NCBI GenBank assembly: GCA_001600415.1
Contig: BCJX01000019.1
Location: 121,888 to 185,887, forward strand
DNA length: 64,000 bases
Direction: 5' to 3'
Origin: Pascua guehoae
Lineage: Eukaryota; Basidiomycota; Tremellomycetes; Trichosporonales; Trichosporonaceae
The notes under the pieces: generated by a model
Databases searched by the model: none
What the model was told of the DNA's origin: nothing
The model's input: the letters and a program-made list of their open reading frames with translations, nothing else
In this document: positions 48,962 through 59,764 of the stretch, piece by piece
Numbering within the stretch: position 1 is the first letter of the stretch
Layout: the number at the start of each line of letters is the position of its first letter
Position numbers and translations under genes: made by a program

Positions 48962-50342
48962 ATGGCCTCGACCACGCAGATCTCCAAGAAGAGGAAGTTT
49001 GTCGCCGACGGTGTCTTCCAGGCCGAGCTCGGCGAGTTCTTGTGCGTGCTACCGCCCGGCGTCGGCGTCGACAAGCCCCGTGTGGACCGCGAGTTGGAGC
49101 GCAAAGGCGAAACTTGTGGCTCGCGAAACACACTACGCGGGGGTTGTCGAACCGATGGGCTAGGGAGGACGATGACGAGGAGAGACCAGACGCTGACGAC
49201 CGCAGCACTCGTGAGCTCGCCGAGGAGGGCTACTCTGGCTGCGAGGTCCGCGTCACCCACGCGCGCACCGAGATCATCATCCGCGCCACCCACACCCAGG
49301 AGGTCCTCGGCCACCAGGGCCGCCGCATCCGCGAGCTCAAGGCCCTCGTCGAGAAGCGCTTCAAGTTCCCGGCCGGCTCGCTCGAGCTCTACGCCGAGAA
49401 GGTCCAGTACCGCGGTCTCTCGGCCGTCGCCCAGGCCGAGTCGCTCCGTTACAAGCTCCTCGGTGGTCTTGCCATGCGCCGGTGAGTCTCGGATCCGAGG
49501 GGTTCTGAGGGGGGGAGAGGGCAACAGAGGGGCTATGAGAGGTCTGGTGAAGGGTCGTCTGTGATGGGAGAGGTGCTTTGGGCATCCCAACACTCCCGTG
49601 GCACCCATGGTGGCAGCCCACCGTAGCACCAATGTGGCGCCACAAAGGGATCGGCACCGAACCACCTCGAGTCACTTTGACTTTGAGCACTCGTCCCACC
49701 AACCCTCCCTCGTCCTCTTGCATCCCAAACCGGTCCCGAATCGAGTCTGGAATCCCTACAGAGTACATTGCTAACCCACAGTGCTTGCTACGGTGTCCTC
49801 CGCTACGTCATGGAGTCTGGCGCCAAGGGTTGCGAGGTTGTCGTCTCCGGCAAGCTCCGCGCTGCTCGTGCCAAGTCGATGAAGTTCACCGACGGTGTGA
49901 TGCTGCATTCAGGTGACCATCGGCCTTGTTTTTGTCTAGAACGCTCTTCTAACCCGCGCAGGTCAGCCCAAGAACGACTTCGTTGACTACGCCGTTCGCC
50001 ACGTCCTCCTCCGCCAGGGTGTCCTCGGCATCAAGGTCAAGGTAGGTTCAAACACCTTCTACTGCTCTAGAACGTCGCTAACGCTCTCTTAGATTCTCAA
50101 ACCCACCGACGCAAGTCTCCTTTTTTTTTATTGTTTGAGAGCTCCAGAGTGCTTTACTAACCCCCCCACAGCCCCAGGGTCTCCAGGGCCCCTCGAAGCC
50201 ACTCCCCGACCACGTCACCCTCGTCGAGCCCAAGCCCGAGGCCGAGATCGAGATCCGCAGCGAGCACAAGGACCTCCCCCCTGCTGCCGTTGCCCCTGCC
50301 GCTGCCCCCGAGGCCCCGGCGGCCGAGCCGGTCGCTGCTTAG
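48962..50342 (+). CDS. RPS3: 40S ribosomal protein S3 (uS3)
   Basis: Six exons: 48962-49041, 49206-49481, 49782-49912, 49962-50041, 50093-50110 and 50172-50342, giving 251 aa. It starts [20 protein letters not shown] and continues through [20 protein letters not shown] to the KH domain ([20 protein letters not shown]). The conserved [20 protein letters not shown] and [20 protein letters not shown] follow, then the C-terminal [12 protein letters not shown]. It sits at the mRNA entry channel. The fifth intron starts with GCAAGT instead of GT: only this GC-AG intron joins KPTD to PQGLQGP in frame. Introns 1-2 are longer (164 and 300 nt), as often in ribosomal protein genes. Confidence 0.95.
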
Positions 50343-51793
50343 TCCGCCCAACTTGTATGATAGGGGGATGGATTGCTGCACTTCACCAGAATGGAGGAGG
50401 GTGAGCGGAGGGCGAGCGGTGACTGGATAAGGCGTGTGAGGACTGAATGGAGGTATGGGACGTGCTGGAGACGTGCGCGTGTGTGTCTTCTGCGCGTTTG
50501 ATGGGTTGGAAAGCGTCTCGAGCTCGAGAGTGGAAGAGGGGATGATGTGGGATGATGTCGAGGTGGGATGCCACACTCGGCTGGGTGAGAGGAGAGGACA
50601 GTGCCACACAGACTTGGCACTCTGGTGCGTCATCTTCTGGAGATGCTCAGGTTCTGCAGAGCGCATGGCCAATGTCTGTCGTTACGGGTACGAGGTGTGA
50701 TTGCGACTCATCTTGGGAAGACGGCATCGTCAGTGCCACCAAGATCTCCGTACTCTGCTCGCTCTTGTATTTCTGTTCCCTTTGGTTTATTTTGCTGCTT
50801 CCCCATGCCGATGTCTCCAGGAGCTGCACATGGTTCCACAGATCAGATGTCCAGCACGGTGGTGAGCGCTGGATGGTCTTGCGAGCAAAATGTGGCAGTC
50901 GGATTGTCACGTGACTTCGGCCACATGTGCCACAATAGGTGCTGCCACGCAACATGTCAACCATCTACGCAGCAGTCCTCTGTTGTGGTCGGTGTGCCTG
51001 TTCTGGATAACCATGGCTGCAGTATGACAATGTGCTCCGGTTCTACACAAATGCCAAGTTCCATCAACGAGTATAAATGGCACAAGACGGAAATGGCGAT
51101 AAAGGTAAATAAATGGCTGACACCAAGTGGTGCCCGTCTCGGGCATGGTAAACCGTCCACAGAGGTACAGTGCATAGCGAATCTGCACAGCAACGTCTGC
51201 ATAGGATGACTGTCTTTGCTGGAGGTACGGTCCCCCAGCATGGCCCTCACCACTGAGACAGAATAATTCGGGGCAGTCGACATTCCCGAGCACTGCCCAG
51301 TCAAGAATACTATTCTCCCCTAAAACACACTGGGATAATTCGGCCTCTCTCAAGCTTGGGATGAAGTTACAGTATGCGATCGCGGCGAGCCTCTCCCAGC
51401 TGGTCCAGCTGGCCAGCTGTGTAGATTGCGGTCATCGCTGAGATTCTACAGTACTAGGCACAATGTAGGTGATTGACGAGGGGAGCGTGGGGCGCAACAA
51501 CAATACTTGGTTCCGCCTCCGACGATCATGGGAGACCACCTCGTGCGCATGAAAATTCACGCCCGATGCATCTTCCCTCCACTTCCTTCCTTTCCTTTCC
51601 TTCCTTTCATTTCTCTTTCGTCTTCTCTTTCGTCTTCTTTTTCGTCTTCTCTTTCGTCTTCTCTTTCGTCTTCTCTTTCGTCTTCTCTTTCACCCACTAC
51701 CTCTTTGGTACTTCACATTCCATTCACATTCCACCTTGACCCAACCTCCTACTTCGAAACATTGTTCTCGCCCAAGCAATCGTAACCGCAACC
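50343..51793. other. intergenic with pyrimidine-rich promoter
   Basis: 1.45 kb downstream of RPS3. No gene seen. The last 200 bp are a CT-rich tract with 12-bp repeats directly upstream of the next start codon. Confidence 0.5.
51586..51692 (+). promoter_or_regulatory. CT-rich tract with 12-bp tandem repeats
   Basis: CCTTCCTTTCC-type runs pass into about seven copies of a 12-mer TCTCTTTCGTCT on the coding strand. The tract ends about 100 bp before the ATG at 51794. Such pyrimidine tracts precede transcription starts of highly expressed fungal genes; a promoter role is inferred. Confidence 0.55.
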
Positions 51794-52361
51794 ATGCCCG
51801 AGGGGCCGACAAAGGTTTGTTGCCACTATGAGTCTCTGTTTCTTCAGAGGGATTTGATTGACAGCAGGCCGGCAAGACCACCCAGGACGTACGTTTCTGA
51901 AGCCAGGTCGTAGAGGTCGATGCTCTCTCTCTTACAAGCCAGCAGCCCAGCATGGGTCCCTCGGCAGTCTCGGCTACTCTGAAGGAGCGCGTTATGATCG
52001 CTCTGTGCGTGACAGACAACGCCTCTGCCCAGGACCTGACACCCTTCTCCAGGTACCTCACCCTGTATGGTTATCGCCACGTCCGCGAGATTCCCGTTCC
52101 CTTTCCGCTCGACCACTGCGCTGCGATAGGTGACCAGCTTGGTCGTAGCGCCAAAGACATCCAGGCGATCCTCATCTGGCACCACGGCGCCATCCAGGAC
52201 GAGATGGCCCCCGTCGCTCTCACCCTCAGGATCGGGGGTCCCGCCTGCCTGGGTCCGGGTGAGTATCCGTCGCCTTTTTAGACGTCAATCATTGTCTAAT
52301 CCTCTCAGACCTCTCCAAAGAGGCCATCGCGTACCTTCGCAACCTCGGCCTCTTCGGGTAA
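51794..52361 (+). CDS. small protein of unknown function
   Basis: Exons 51794-51814, 51867-51890, 51943-52258 and 52309-52361 give about 137 aa (the second acceptor could shift by one codon). No signal peptide or membrane helix. The core reads LKERVMIALCVTDNASAQDL, then YRHVREIPVPFPLDHC, LGRSAKDIQAILIWHHGAIQ, ending AIAYLRNLGLFG. The LGRSAKDIQ helix slightly resembles the recognition helix of SANT/Myb-like domains, but the tryptophan pattern is absent. I do not recognise the family. Two tiny 5' exons and a strong CT-rich promoter suggest a real, expressed gene. Confidence 0.6.
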
Positions 52362-52673
52362 CGGACGAGTAGGCGGTCACGATACGTCGAGACAAGATGG
52401 GCTGGAATGGACGACGACAAGGACAACGTCGCCGATGGATAATACGGCAATGAAGCATGACGGGACCGGGTATGACACAAGTCAAGACGGAGAAGCATAG
52501 GCTGGGACACAATTGAACATGCGTTGAGGCGAGAAGAGTGTGAACCACAAGGAAGGTCCCGATGATGCTCACAACTCAAGACTGCAGACACAGGAGGGGA
52601 AGAGGAGAAGGGAGGTATCTCAGTGAAACTCCTCGCACTGATTTAAAACACCTGGATTTCTTGTTCCTGTATC
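52362..52673. other. intergenic
   Basis: 312 bp between the small protein and tRNA-Leu copy 2. No feature recognised. Confidence 0.4.
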
Positions 52674-52761
52674 GGCGAGATGGCCGAGCGGTCTAAGGCG
52701 CTGTGTTAAGGTTTATCTACCTCCGCAGTCTTCGGACGTGGGTTCGAATCCCACTCTCGTC
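52674..52761 (+). tRNA. tRNA-Leu(AAG), intron-containing, copy 2
   Basis: 88 nt; anticodon AAG at 52708-52710, 11-nt intron TTTATCTACCT at 52712-52722. Arms are identical to the copy at 8934-9021. The following AACAGAGGATT and CAGTTCCTCCCA-like flank is also nearly the same as in copy 1, so the duplicated unit exceeded the tRNA itself. Confidence 0.9.
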
Positions 52762-53505
52762 AACAGAGGATTTAGTTCCTCCCAAGCCAATATTTTTGAC
52801 CTCTTTGGAATATTGGCGCTTCATGGGGCCACTATGCGGACGACACGGTGAGGAAGAGGCGAGCGCCGCACCCTGTGAGAACAGAGCCTTTGTAGCAGGC
52901 CATATAAGGCCTTACGAGAGTGACAAGCCGCAGGCATGAGAATCGCAGAGGTACGTGCACGAGCTACACGAAGGTCACATGGACGGGATGGTTGCCGCCA
53001 AGGACATACAGAACAATTACTTGGAGACAAGATAGTTATCTTCTGTCTGTCCCCTGGAGTTTCCTCTGTCTCTTCTGTCGCTCATTTTCACATATATTAA
53101 TAGACTTCCATCCAAGGCCTGTCTGGACCAGGGGAGAAGCCAGACCGGGGCCGATAAATGGGTGATGGTGCTGGCTGCTATGACCAAGGCCCAGAGCACA
53201 ACGATAGTATCCACAACTCTAATTGCAATCGCGCTCCCAACTATCATAATGAGCAGAGCTTGCAACGTCCACCTGACACGAACAAGGTCTTCATGTACCT
53301 TGGATCGCGCTTATCGGGGCGGCCAGCGGTTCTGCATGCCCGTCGCATTTGCTTGGCATCGCTCGTGCTGATCATGGCCTGGTCTGACAGCAGGCTACAT
53401 AAAGGCAAGCTGAATGCCATTAATTCAGTCGCATCCCGCTCTGGATTAACCACCGCACCCACTACCCACAGTTCCCAGTACAGTACCACCAAACCAGCCG
53501 CTATC
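52762..53505. other. intergenic between tRNA-Leu and SCP4
   Basis: 744 bp. Holds the tRNA flank and, at its end, the inferred SCP4 promoter. No further gene seen. Confidence 0.4.
53396..53403 (+). promoter_or_regulatory. TATA-like box of SCP4
   Basis: TACATAAA lies about 103 bp before the SCP4 ATG, in register with the boxes of its paralogs. Confidence 0.4.
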
Positions 53506-53856
53506 ATGCTCGTCAAGCCCCTCCTCACCCTCTGCTTCGCCATTTCGACCACGTGTGTGCTCGCCGCCCCCGACGCCCAGAATCCTGGTGGTGGATATAT
53601 CCACCCGTCCGCATTCCATTGCAGAGGTACGTAAACTCTCGGGGCTGGGTATGATGTTCCACACTGACACCGGCAGGCTTCAAGTGCGCTGCCGGTAAAC
53701 AATGCTACCGCTGCCCCAACCCGAGAGGTGGTGGATCAGAGGAAAAGTGCTGCTCCATCATCCAGGGTAGAGACTGCGGTAGGTGCTTCGGTACGTGCCG
53801 CACCTGACTTTACAGAACCGGGATGCCGCCCCAAGATCCGGCTCCCCAGTTTTTAA
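53506..53856 (+). CDS. small secreted 8-cysteine protein SCP4
   Basis: Exons 53506-53626, 53677-53778 and 53816-53856 give 87 aa. Signal peptide MLVKPLLTLCFAISTTCVLA, cut before A-P; its first nine residues differ from SCP1 by only two. Core: CRGFKC, CAAGKQCYRC, eleven residues, CCSIIQGRDC and EPGC, that is C-x4-C-x5-C-x2-C-x11-CC-x7-C-x3-C. The position of intron 2 of the other paralogs (after TGC-NNN-NNN-GG) is here uninterrupted coding sequence, so that intron was lost exactly. The last intron is 37 nt; a nearer GTACGT donor would insert a few residues and one more cysteine. The tail after the last cysteine is basic and longer than in SCP1-3. Confidence 0.78.
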
Positions 53857-54599
53857 TGATGTTGTAGTGGAGAATTCTGTCCGTAGTCGTCAAAAGCAAC
53901 ACATCGTTGTGGTTCAGTTTAGGAATGGCTATGCAGGCGTGGTATACGGTAGCGAGTAGCGTTGACTTGGGGTCAGACAAAACCACATTCGTGGTGATAG
54001 CTGCCTGCCACGATTAACTCACGACAGCCACTAGGCCACCGCACATCACCGGTACGGGTTGCGAGGGGCTAGGCCCGCCGTTTGCGAGACTCTTGGGTGC
54101 CAGGGGTCACGCGAGTCGAACACTTGCTTGGGTAACATGCATAGTTCCACTCTACGTCGCTCTGCGACCAAGAATCGAGGCTCTCTGTGGAATGTCGATC
54201 ACGCGGCCGGTGTGGGGGGAGTGAGGCACATTGAGGGTCGGTGTGTGGGGAGTGAGGTACATTGACGACTAAACACCATGAGGTAATTGGAGCGTGGCCC
54301 ATATGAGACTGCACGGCACGATGACGATGGCTACAGAGGACCTCCCACGGACCCAACTCCAACCCCATGGCACACCCCCGTCCACCTGACATTGCGACGC
54401 GTCCTGAAACAAGCGTATCGAGGAACCAGCGGTGTCAAGTGCCCGCCACTTTGCTTGGCATTCTCTACCCGGTGACCATGGGCCGTCTACCAGAAACGTA
54501 TATGATGCCGTTGCAAGTGGCCCGAGTTGGGCCTCTCAAGAACACACTCTTCAACTCATCCACACCTATCGGAACAGTCCAACACTCTCTCCACCCGTC
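53857..54599. other. intergenic within SCP cluster 2
   Basis: 743 bp between SCP4 and SCP5; no additional copy found. The SCP5 promoter is at the right end. Confidence 0.4.
54499..54503 (+). promoter_or_regulatory. TATA-like box of SCP5
   Basis: TATAT (in CGTATATGA) lies about 97 bp before the SCP5 ATG. Confidence 0.4.
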
Positions 54600-55002
54600 A
54601 TGCTCTTCAAGCCCCTCATCGCCCTCCTCGCCATCTCGGCCACGTCCGTGCTCGCCGTCCCCGCCCCAGCGGCCGAAGCTGCCGCTACAGGAGGCGACAT
54701 CGTGGCCCCCCCACCATGCGGTGGTTCGTACACTTACCGAGCTGGGTTGGTTTTCCTCGCTGACTCAACAGACAAGAGGTGCAAACCGTTTGTGTGAGTG
54801 GCGAGATTTTTCACCTCGCCAGCGGAAGTGTGGCTGTCCCTAACCCACAGCCATCGTTGCGTCTACTGCCCCGGGGAACGAGCTGCATCTCAATACAAGT
54901 GCTGCCGGTTTTCGGACAGGAGCTGCTGTGAGTGCTGCGGCTGTGTCGCGGCTGACTTTAGCACATGGATGCGTACCCAATCAAGGGCCCGTTTCGGAGT
55001 GA
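54600..55002 (+). CDS. small secreted 8-cysteine protein SCP5
   Basis: Exons 54600-54723, 54772-54793, 54851-54927 and 54962-55002 give 87 aa with phases 1, 2, 1. Signal peptide MLFKPLIALLAISATSVLA, cut before V-P, then an Ala-rich segment. Core: CGDKRC, CKPFVHRCVYC, ten residues, CCRFSDRSC and SHGC: C-x4-C-x6-C-x2-C-x10-CC-x6-C-x3-C. The final intron is only 34 nt. If it is retained, a cysteine-rich CCECCGC extension appears, so alternative splicing could change the cysteine count. It starts 1094 bp after SCP4, the same spacing as in cluster 1. Confidence 0.78.
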
Positions 55003-55566
55003 CGTTGGGATTATTTCTCTATAGTAGTTGCCGGAAGAATAACCGACCTGTTGTTGTTGTGGGACGAACAATATATGCAGGCTGCTGTGCGTGAGGCAAG
55101 TCGTCGTGGGCACATCACGGCAGGCGGAGTTATCAACACAAGGGCGAGGACTGTGGGCACAGCTCACCCGGTAGTGTGAGGGTTATTTAGTTATGATCCT
55201 TGAGTGTAGACGGTGAGTTGAAACGATGCAAGGTAGTGTGTTTCTGGTGGCCATCACACCTGTCTGCGATGGGACGTGGGGTGGAGATCCGCCCAACCTG
55301 AGCATCCTCTGCACAGTGTGCCAGGGTTCGAATTGGGCGTAGTCATTGCAACTTCTGGAAAGTAGTTCCATCCTGCACGGCTCTGTAACCCAGAATCACG
55401 CCGGCGGGTCCCTGTTGTGGGTACGTCAACACTGGCAAAATCAAGGTCGGGGACGGGATGTGGTGCTCGTTGTGGTCGGCGATATGCTCGTGCTGCATTA
55501 GTTGGACAGGCTATAAGGCTACGGCACTGGAAAGGAGATCGACATACGCAGGCATGTGCACTCTGC
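55003..55566. other. intergenic, convergent 3' ends
   Basis: 564 bp between SCP5 and the end of ERG24; nothing recognised. Confidence 0.4.
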
Positions 55567-57636
55567 TCAGTACTGTCACGGGTCAGCGTATTCCCTTCAG
55601 ATAGTCATGAAACAGCTCTTCCAACCCAGCCTACACCGCCGGCGCCGATTCTTGTCTCCTGGCCATGCCACCTGGGTCTCCTGCAACTCACAATGTAGCG
55701 AATAATCTTGTATGGTACCAGCTTGCAGTACTTGTCCCAGTCCTTGCCGTACTTGTGGCGGCACGCCTCGTCGTCGCGCATCTGGCGGTGCATGAGGAGG
55801 ACGGCAAAGTAGACGACGTAAAAGTAGGTGATGGGCGTGTTGAACCCGGTTGGGAGGGACCATGCCCAGCTGTGGGAAAGTGAGCAGCTACCCAAGTGTG
55901 AGGACCAGGTCTTGTAACGCACGCCATGACCCAGTCGCCAAAGTAGTTGGGGTGGCGAGACCATCCCCACCAGCCCGAGGTCAAGAGTTTTGTGCCGCGC
56001 TCGGTCTGCATAAACGTGAGGTCTGGCGGTTAGCACTAGCAACTGAGCGATTCCCTCTCACTCTTTGGGTTCTTGCCGTTGCGGAAGTCGGCCTTTTCGT
56101 TATTGCTAATGCGGAAAATGTACTGTCCTGCGAGCTCGAGGGCAGCAATGGCGACAGCGGCGGGGATGCCGAGGTTGACAGGGTTAAACACGAGGAACCG
56201 CGCCTGGAGCGAGTAGGTGAACGGCACCCAGGTGAGGTCACCAAAGGAGAGCATGAAACCAAAGCCGTCGGTCGTAATGTCCATCTGACCCAAGATGGAC
56301 GGCTCGGCAAGCTGGCAGTCGACGCAGTACCATCCCTGGAACGCGACGACGAGCCACATGCTGTCGGTCACGTAGCCGAGGCGCAAGTACTGCTCGCATG
56401 CGGACGAGACGTTGAGGACGAACCAGAGGATAAGGCCTGGGCGGACCTCGTTGAACGTCTTGATGTCCCACGATGGGAAGCCTGGGAGGGTCGGGTTGAG
56501 TGGGCGTCCGAGGAAGAACTGCACGTCAGCACCATAAGCTAGCGACTGCTCACGTCATAGATGAAAATACCCGAGTTGCCGCCGAGCGCGAGCAGCTCGC
56601 CCGAGAAGAAGCTCCACGCGTAGACCCACACGGCCTGTACTGTCGACATTGCGAGCGATGCCGACAGGAGGGGCACCCAGTGGTCGTAAATCCAGGCGAA
56701 GCGCTCGATACCCCCCGGCTGTGCGAGAACACCAACGATGACGCCAAGGGTGAGTAAGAGCGTCCAGAGGCCTGGGCGTCAGTTTAGCCGAAGTATAGGG
56801 AAGAAGGTGGGGCCAAGATGAACGTTATTGTGCGATGGAAGTAACGAAGGATAAATGGGCTTCGCTGTGCCACAGTCTGAAGAGGCAGCGGGCACTAGAG
56901 TGCAGTCGTCCGACCAGCACCCGTGACCTCAGCCAGTAGCGCCCCAAAGACTCGCTCCGTCTTAGTACTCGTGGAGGGGGGGGGGGGGGGGTTCGGAGGC
57001 AGCCGCCCGACCGGCTGGCACGCCGTCCCCAACACACAGTTCTCTGGTCCTAAGCATCCCCTCGGTCCTCGAGGTGGCGGGCATCACAGGCCAACTGCCC
57101 GCTCGGCCCGATGACTACCTCCGCGACGCCGATCGCTGATCCCCAAAGACGCCAAGATCCAGACTCCGTCTCAGTCCTCTGCAACACGCACCATTCATCT
57201 TGTACTTCTTGCGCGTGCCATCGCGGAGCAACGTCCCCTCGATCCACTCCGAGGGCAAGAGGACCCAGCACGCGACGCACCACACGTACCACACGAGGTA
57301 GACGGCGGCCGCGTTCCAGTCCCACAGCTTGCCCGCGACCGAGGGCCAGTCGCCAATCTTGGCAAATGTCGCGCCCCACCCAGCCTCGGGAAACGGCAAG
57401 CACCCCGTCACCTCGTTACATCCAAAGAAGAGGAAGTAGGCAACAATGGGGGTGAAGATTGTCACCGCCGCAGTGCCGAAGGGACCAAAGAACTCGGTCG
57501 GCTTTGAACGCGGGTTGAGCTCGGCGTAGCTCTTGACGCGGGGTAACGTCACGGTTGTCGTGGCCGTGATCGTCGTCGTCACCTCCTGGACCTCGTCGGG
57601 GCCTGCGGCCTCTTGTTCGCGCAATGATTCGGACAT
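55567..57636 (-). CDS. ERG24: delta(14)-sterol reductase
   Basis: Six exons: 57192-57636, 56554-56771, 56062-56518, 55923-56022, 55692-55869 and 55567-55572, giving 467 aa with about eight to nine membrane helices. Signatures: LGRPLNPTLPGFPSWDIKTF, LTTDGFGFM-like ITTDGFGFMLSFGDLTWVPF, LLTSGWWGWSRHPNYFGDWV and HRQMRDDEACRHKYGKDWDK with YCKLVPYKIIRYIY at the end. These fit C-14 sterol reductases (ERG24/TM7SF2) rather than C-24(28) reductases, which have GWYRYARK in place of GWWG. It reduces the C14-15 double bond left by CYP51 in ergosterol synthesis, in the ER, using NADPH. The last exon is only six bases (Tyr-stop). The first intron is unusually long (420 nt) and contains a G-run. Confidence 0.92.
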
Positions 57637-58290
57637 TGTTGGGCGAGCGGTGGCGTGGGGGTTGCGACAAACACGAAAGAGTCGGCGGTTTATTATGGTT
57701 TGCTGGCGGACGACCACCGAGGAATATTGTCACCCGTGCGGAGCAGACGGGGGGTTGTCAGCGACCCTGAGACCCATCGGACCATCGAACGACGTCAATA
57801 ACGGACATTCACGTCATGTCCGTGCCCCACCACTGTTGCTTGGTTCCAATCACCTGTGCCCTTGTGATGCAAGACGGGCATTTCGAGGTCATCATACGAT
57901 CTTGCAATGCACCTAGCGTGCACATTGTATCCACAGGTCTATGGCACGATTCATCTGGTATCCAATGCTTGGTATCGTCCTCCCTCTGGGCCCAGCCTCA
58001 GCTCACGCGTGGCTGACTACATACGCCCTTAGCCTAACTTCGCTCGCCGACGGGCAAGACCTTGGCCTGGTACCTCCTCCAGGTAGTGTACGACCTTGGC
58101 CTGGTCCTCCTCTTCTCCAGACAGTCGCCCGATTGAACTGCCCCCCCGTCGTCACCAGGTGGTCAGGGTTCTCTCAGGTCTGCGCAATCGTTCGATGTTC
58201 GTCTTTACCGCTTCCGCGGGGCTTGACACCGTCGCCGGGTTCGACAGCCCGCCAGGTGAGGCCCGAAGCCACTACCGCTGCCGTCACGCC
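57637..58290. other. intergenic upstream of ERG24
   Basis: 654 bp between the ERG24 start and the 3' end of the PAC4-like gene. No other gene. It should hold the ERG24 promoter, possibly with sterol-response elements that I could not identify with certainty. Confidence 0.4.
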
Positions 58291-59551
58291 TCACTGTCCA
58301 TCTCCCTTCTGAAGAACGTCATCGAGCCATGCACCGAGGCGCTTCTCCATCACAAGCAGTGCTTTGCTGGCGTATGGGTCGAGGTTGGGACCCGACGGCG
58401 CTGTCAGGCTCGAGGGGAGCGAGAGCGAGAGGTGAATCTGGTTGGGCGGGAAGCGCTTTGCTGTGGGTTAGCGAGGAGACCGGAAGAGAGACAGAGATAT
58501 CGGTGCTCAACCACGGAGGACAATGTGGTGATGAGATCTCGAGCGGTGCGGGAAGTCAGGGGATAGTGGGTAGCACGACAGCGAACGCCAGGTGGTCGCC
58601 TGATGCACCTCGAGCTGATGGCGGACGACGTAAGGGAGATCAGGAGCAGCCAAAGACCAGATGGAACGAGGTGTTGTTGCCCCCTCATCCGCCATCTTAA
58701 GAGAGCCTTGGCGTTATTGGCACAGAAAGTGCAATCGTCACTGTTATGGATCTCGTCCCACTTCTTGCCCTGCGACCAGCTTGCCTCAATGCCAGCTCCA
58801 TCTTCTTTGATCATGTCCATTCCCATGAAAAGCGGCCAAGTCACCAGCCGGGCGTGCTCGAAGATCAACCCATCTCCAACATGACACAGACACCTCCCCA
58901 CACCGAGCCACACGCCACCCTACGCCCCTCTCCCAGTCTCCTCCCGTTGAGGGTCGCCCTTCGCTCGCATACCACATCGTTCTTTCCAGTCCAACGTAAC
59001 GGCAGTCCACACTTACCCAATCGCTGTGCCATAGGGAGAGCCGTGTCCGTCGCTCCAGGCCGGAACAGAGCCGTCGCTGTCGCGGGTATGCTCTGTGATG
59101 TCAGCGTGCGTCAGGTGTGATTAGTGCCGTCGGTCAACGAGGTAAGACACGGCGGGAAGGACCATGGTCATGTAATACCACCGGCTTCGTCGTCTGTACC
59201 AGATACAGCGTAGGGCGTTCGAAGCGACGTCTAGCCATACTCGGCCACAGCCAGCTCTCGGAGCTCCGACTCCACTCAGCTGAACGCTCTGCCCAACATC
59301 GTCTACTCCAAACATCCCCTCCCTTGCCCATCCGTCGGCACACGATAACGACTCACCCCACGCGCGGGCATGGCCACCGCCCACTCGGCTGCCAGCTTCT
59401 TGCCCTCATCCTGCGCGCTTCCAGGCACGGCCGCGGTGCCGACCCAGACAAAGAGCGTATCGGCCATCCGGGTGAGGTGGAATGAGAACGCCGGTGCGCC
59501 CGGGTACGGAGCGGGCACAGTCGTGTATGCTGTCTTGGTAGTGACGTCCAT
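58291..59551 (-). CDS. PAC4-like proteasome assembly chaperone
   Basis: Exons 59357-59551, 59017-59092 and 58291-58460 give 146 aa, matching the size of PSMG4/Poc4. The N-terminal half has FSFHLTRMADTLFVWVGTAA; the second exon ends PMAQRL and the third continues AKRFPPNQIHLSLSLPSSL, then SKALLVMEKRLGAWLDDVL. The pattern of a beta strand with FVWVG followed by an AQRLAKRF helix and a final strand/helix is that of PAC4, which pairs with PAC3 and helps build the alpha ring of the 20S core. Intron 2 is long (556 nt). The family is divergent in sequence, so the call rests on motif order and length. Confidence 0.68.
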
Positions 59552-59764
59552 CGTAGTGGGTTCTGGGGGATGCGATCGAGACAGTTGACGAGGGGTAGTG
59601 GGTGTGGACAATGTTTGGAATAAACGTGGACGATGGAGAGAATGGACGAGCATGAGCCGGTGGCCTCGGTTTCCAACCACACACAAATGGGCTGCATCCC
59701 CGGCCTCCACCCTTGACATCACCCACTTCGTCACCACCCCCACCACACCCACGCGCCGACCACC

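Noticed and set aside
49482..49781. snoRNA in RPS3 intron 2
   Set aside because: A GTGATGG near 49560 resembles a C box, but no paired D box and terminal stem could be found.
58404..58913. 169-codon frame on the minus strand
   Set aside because: It spans the last-exon boundary of the PAC4-like gene and is mostly that gene's 556-nt intron in a different frame.
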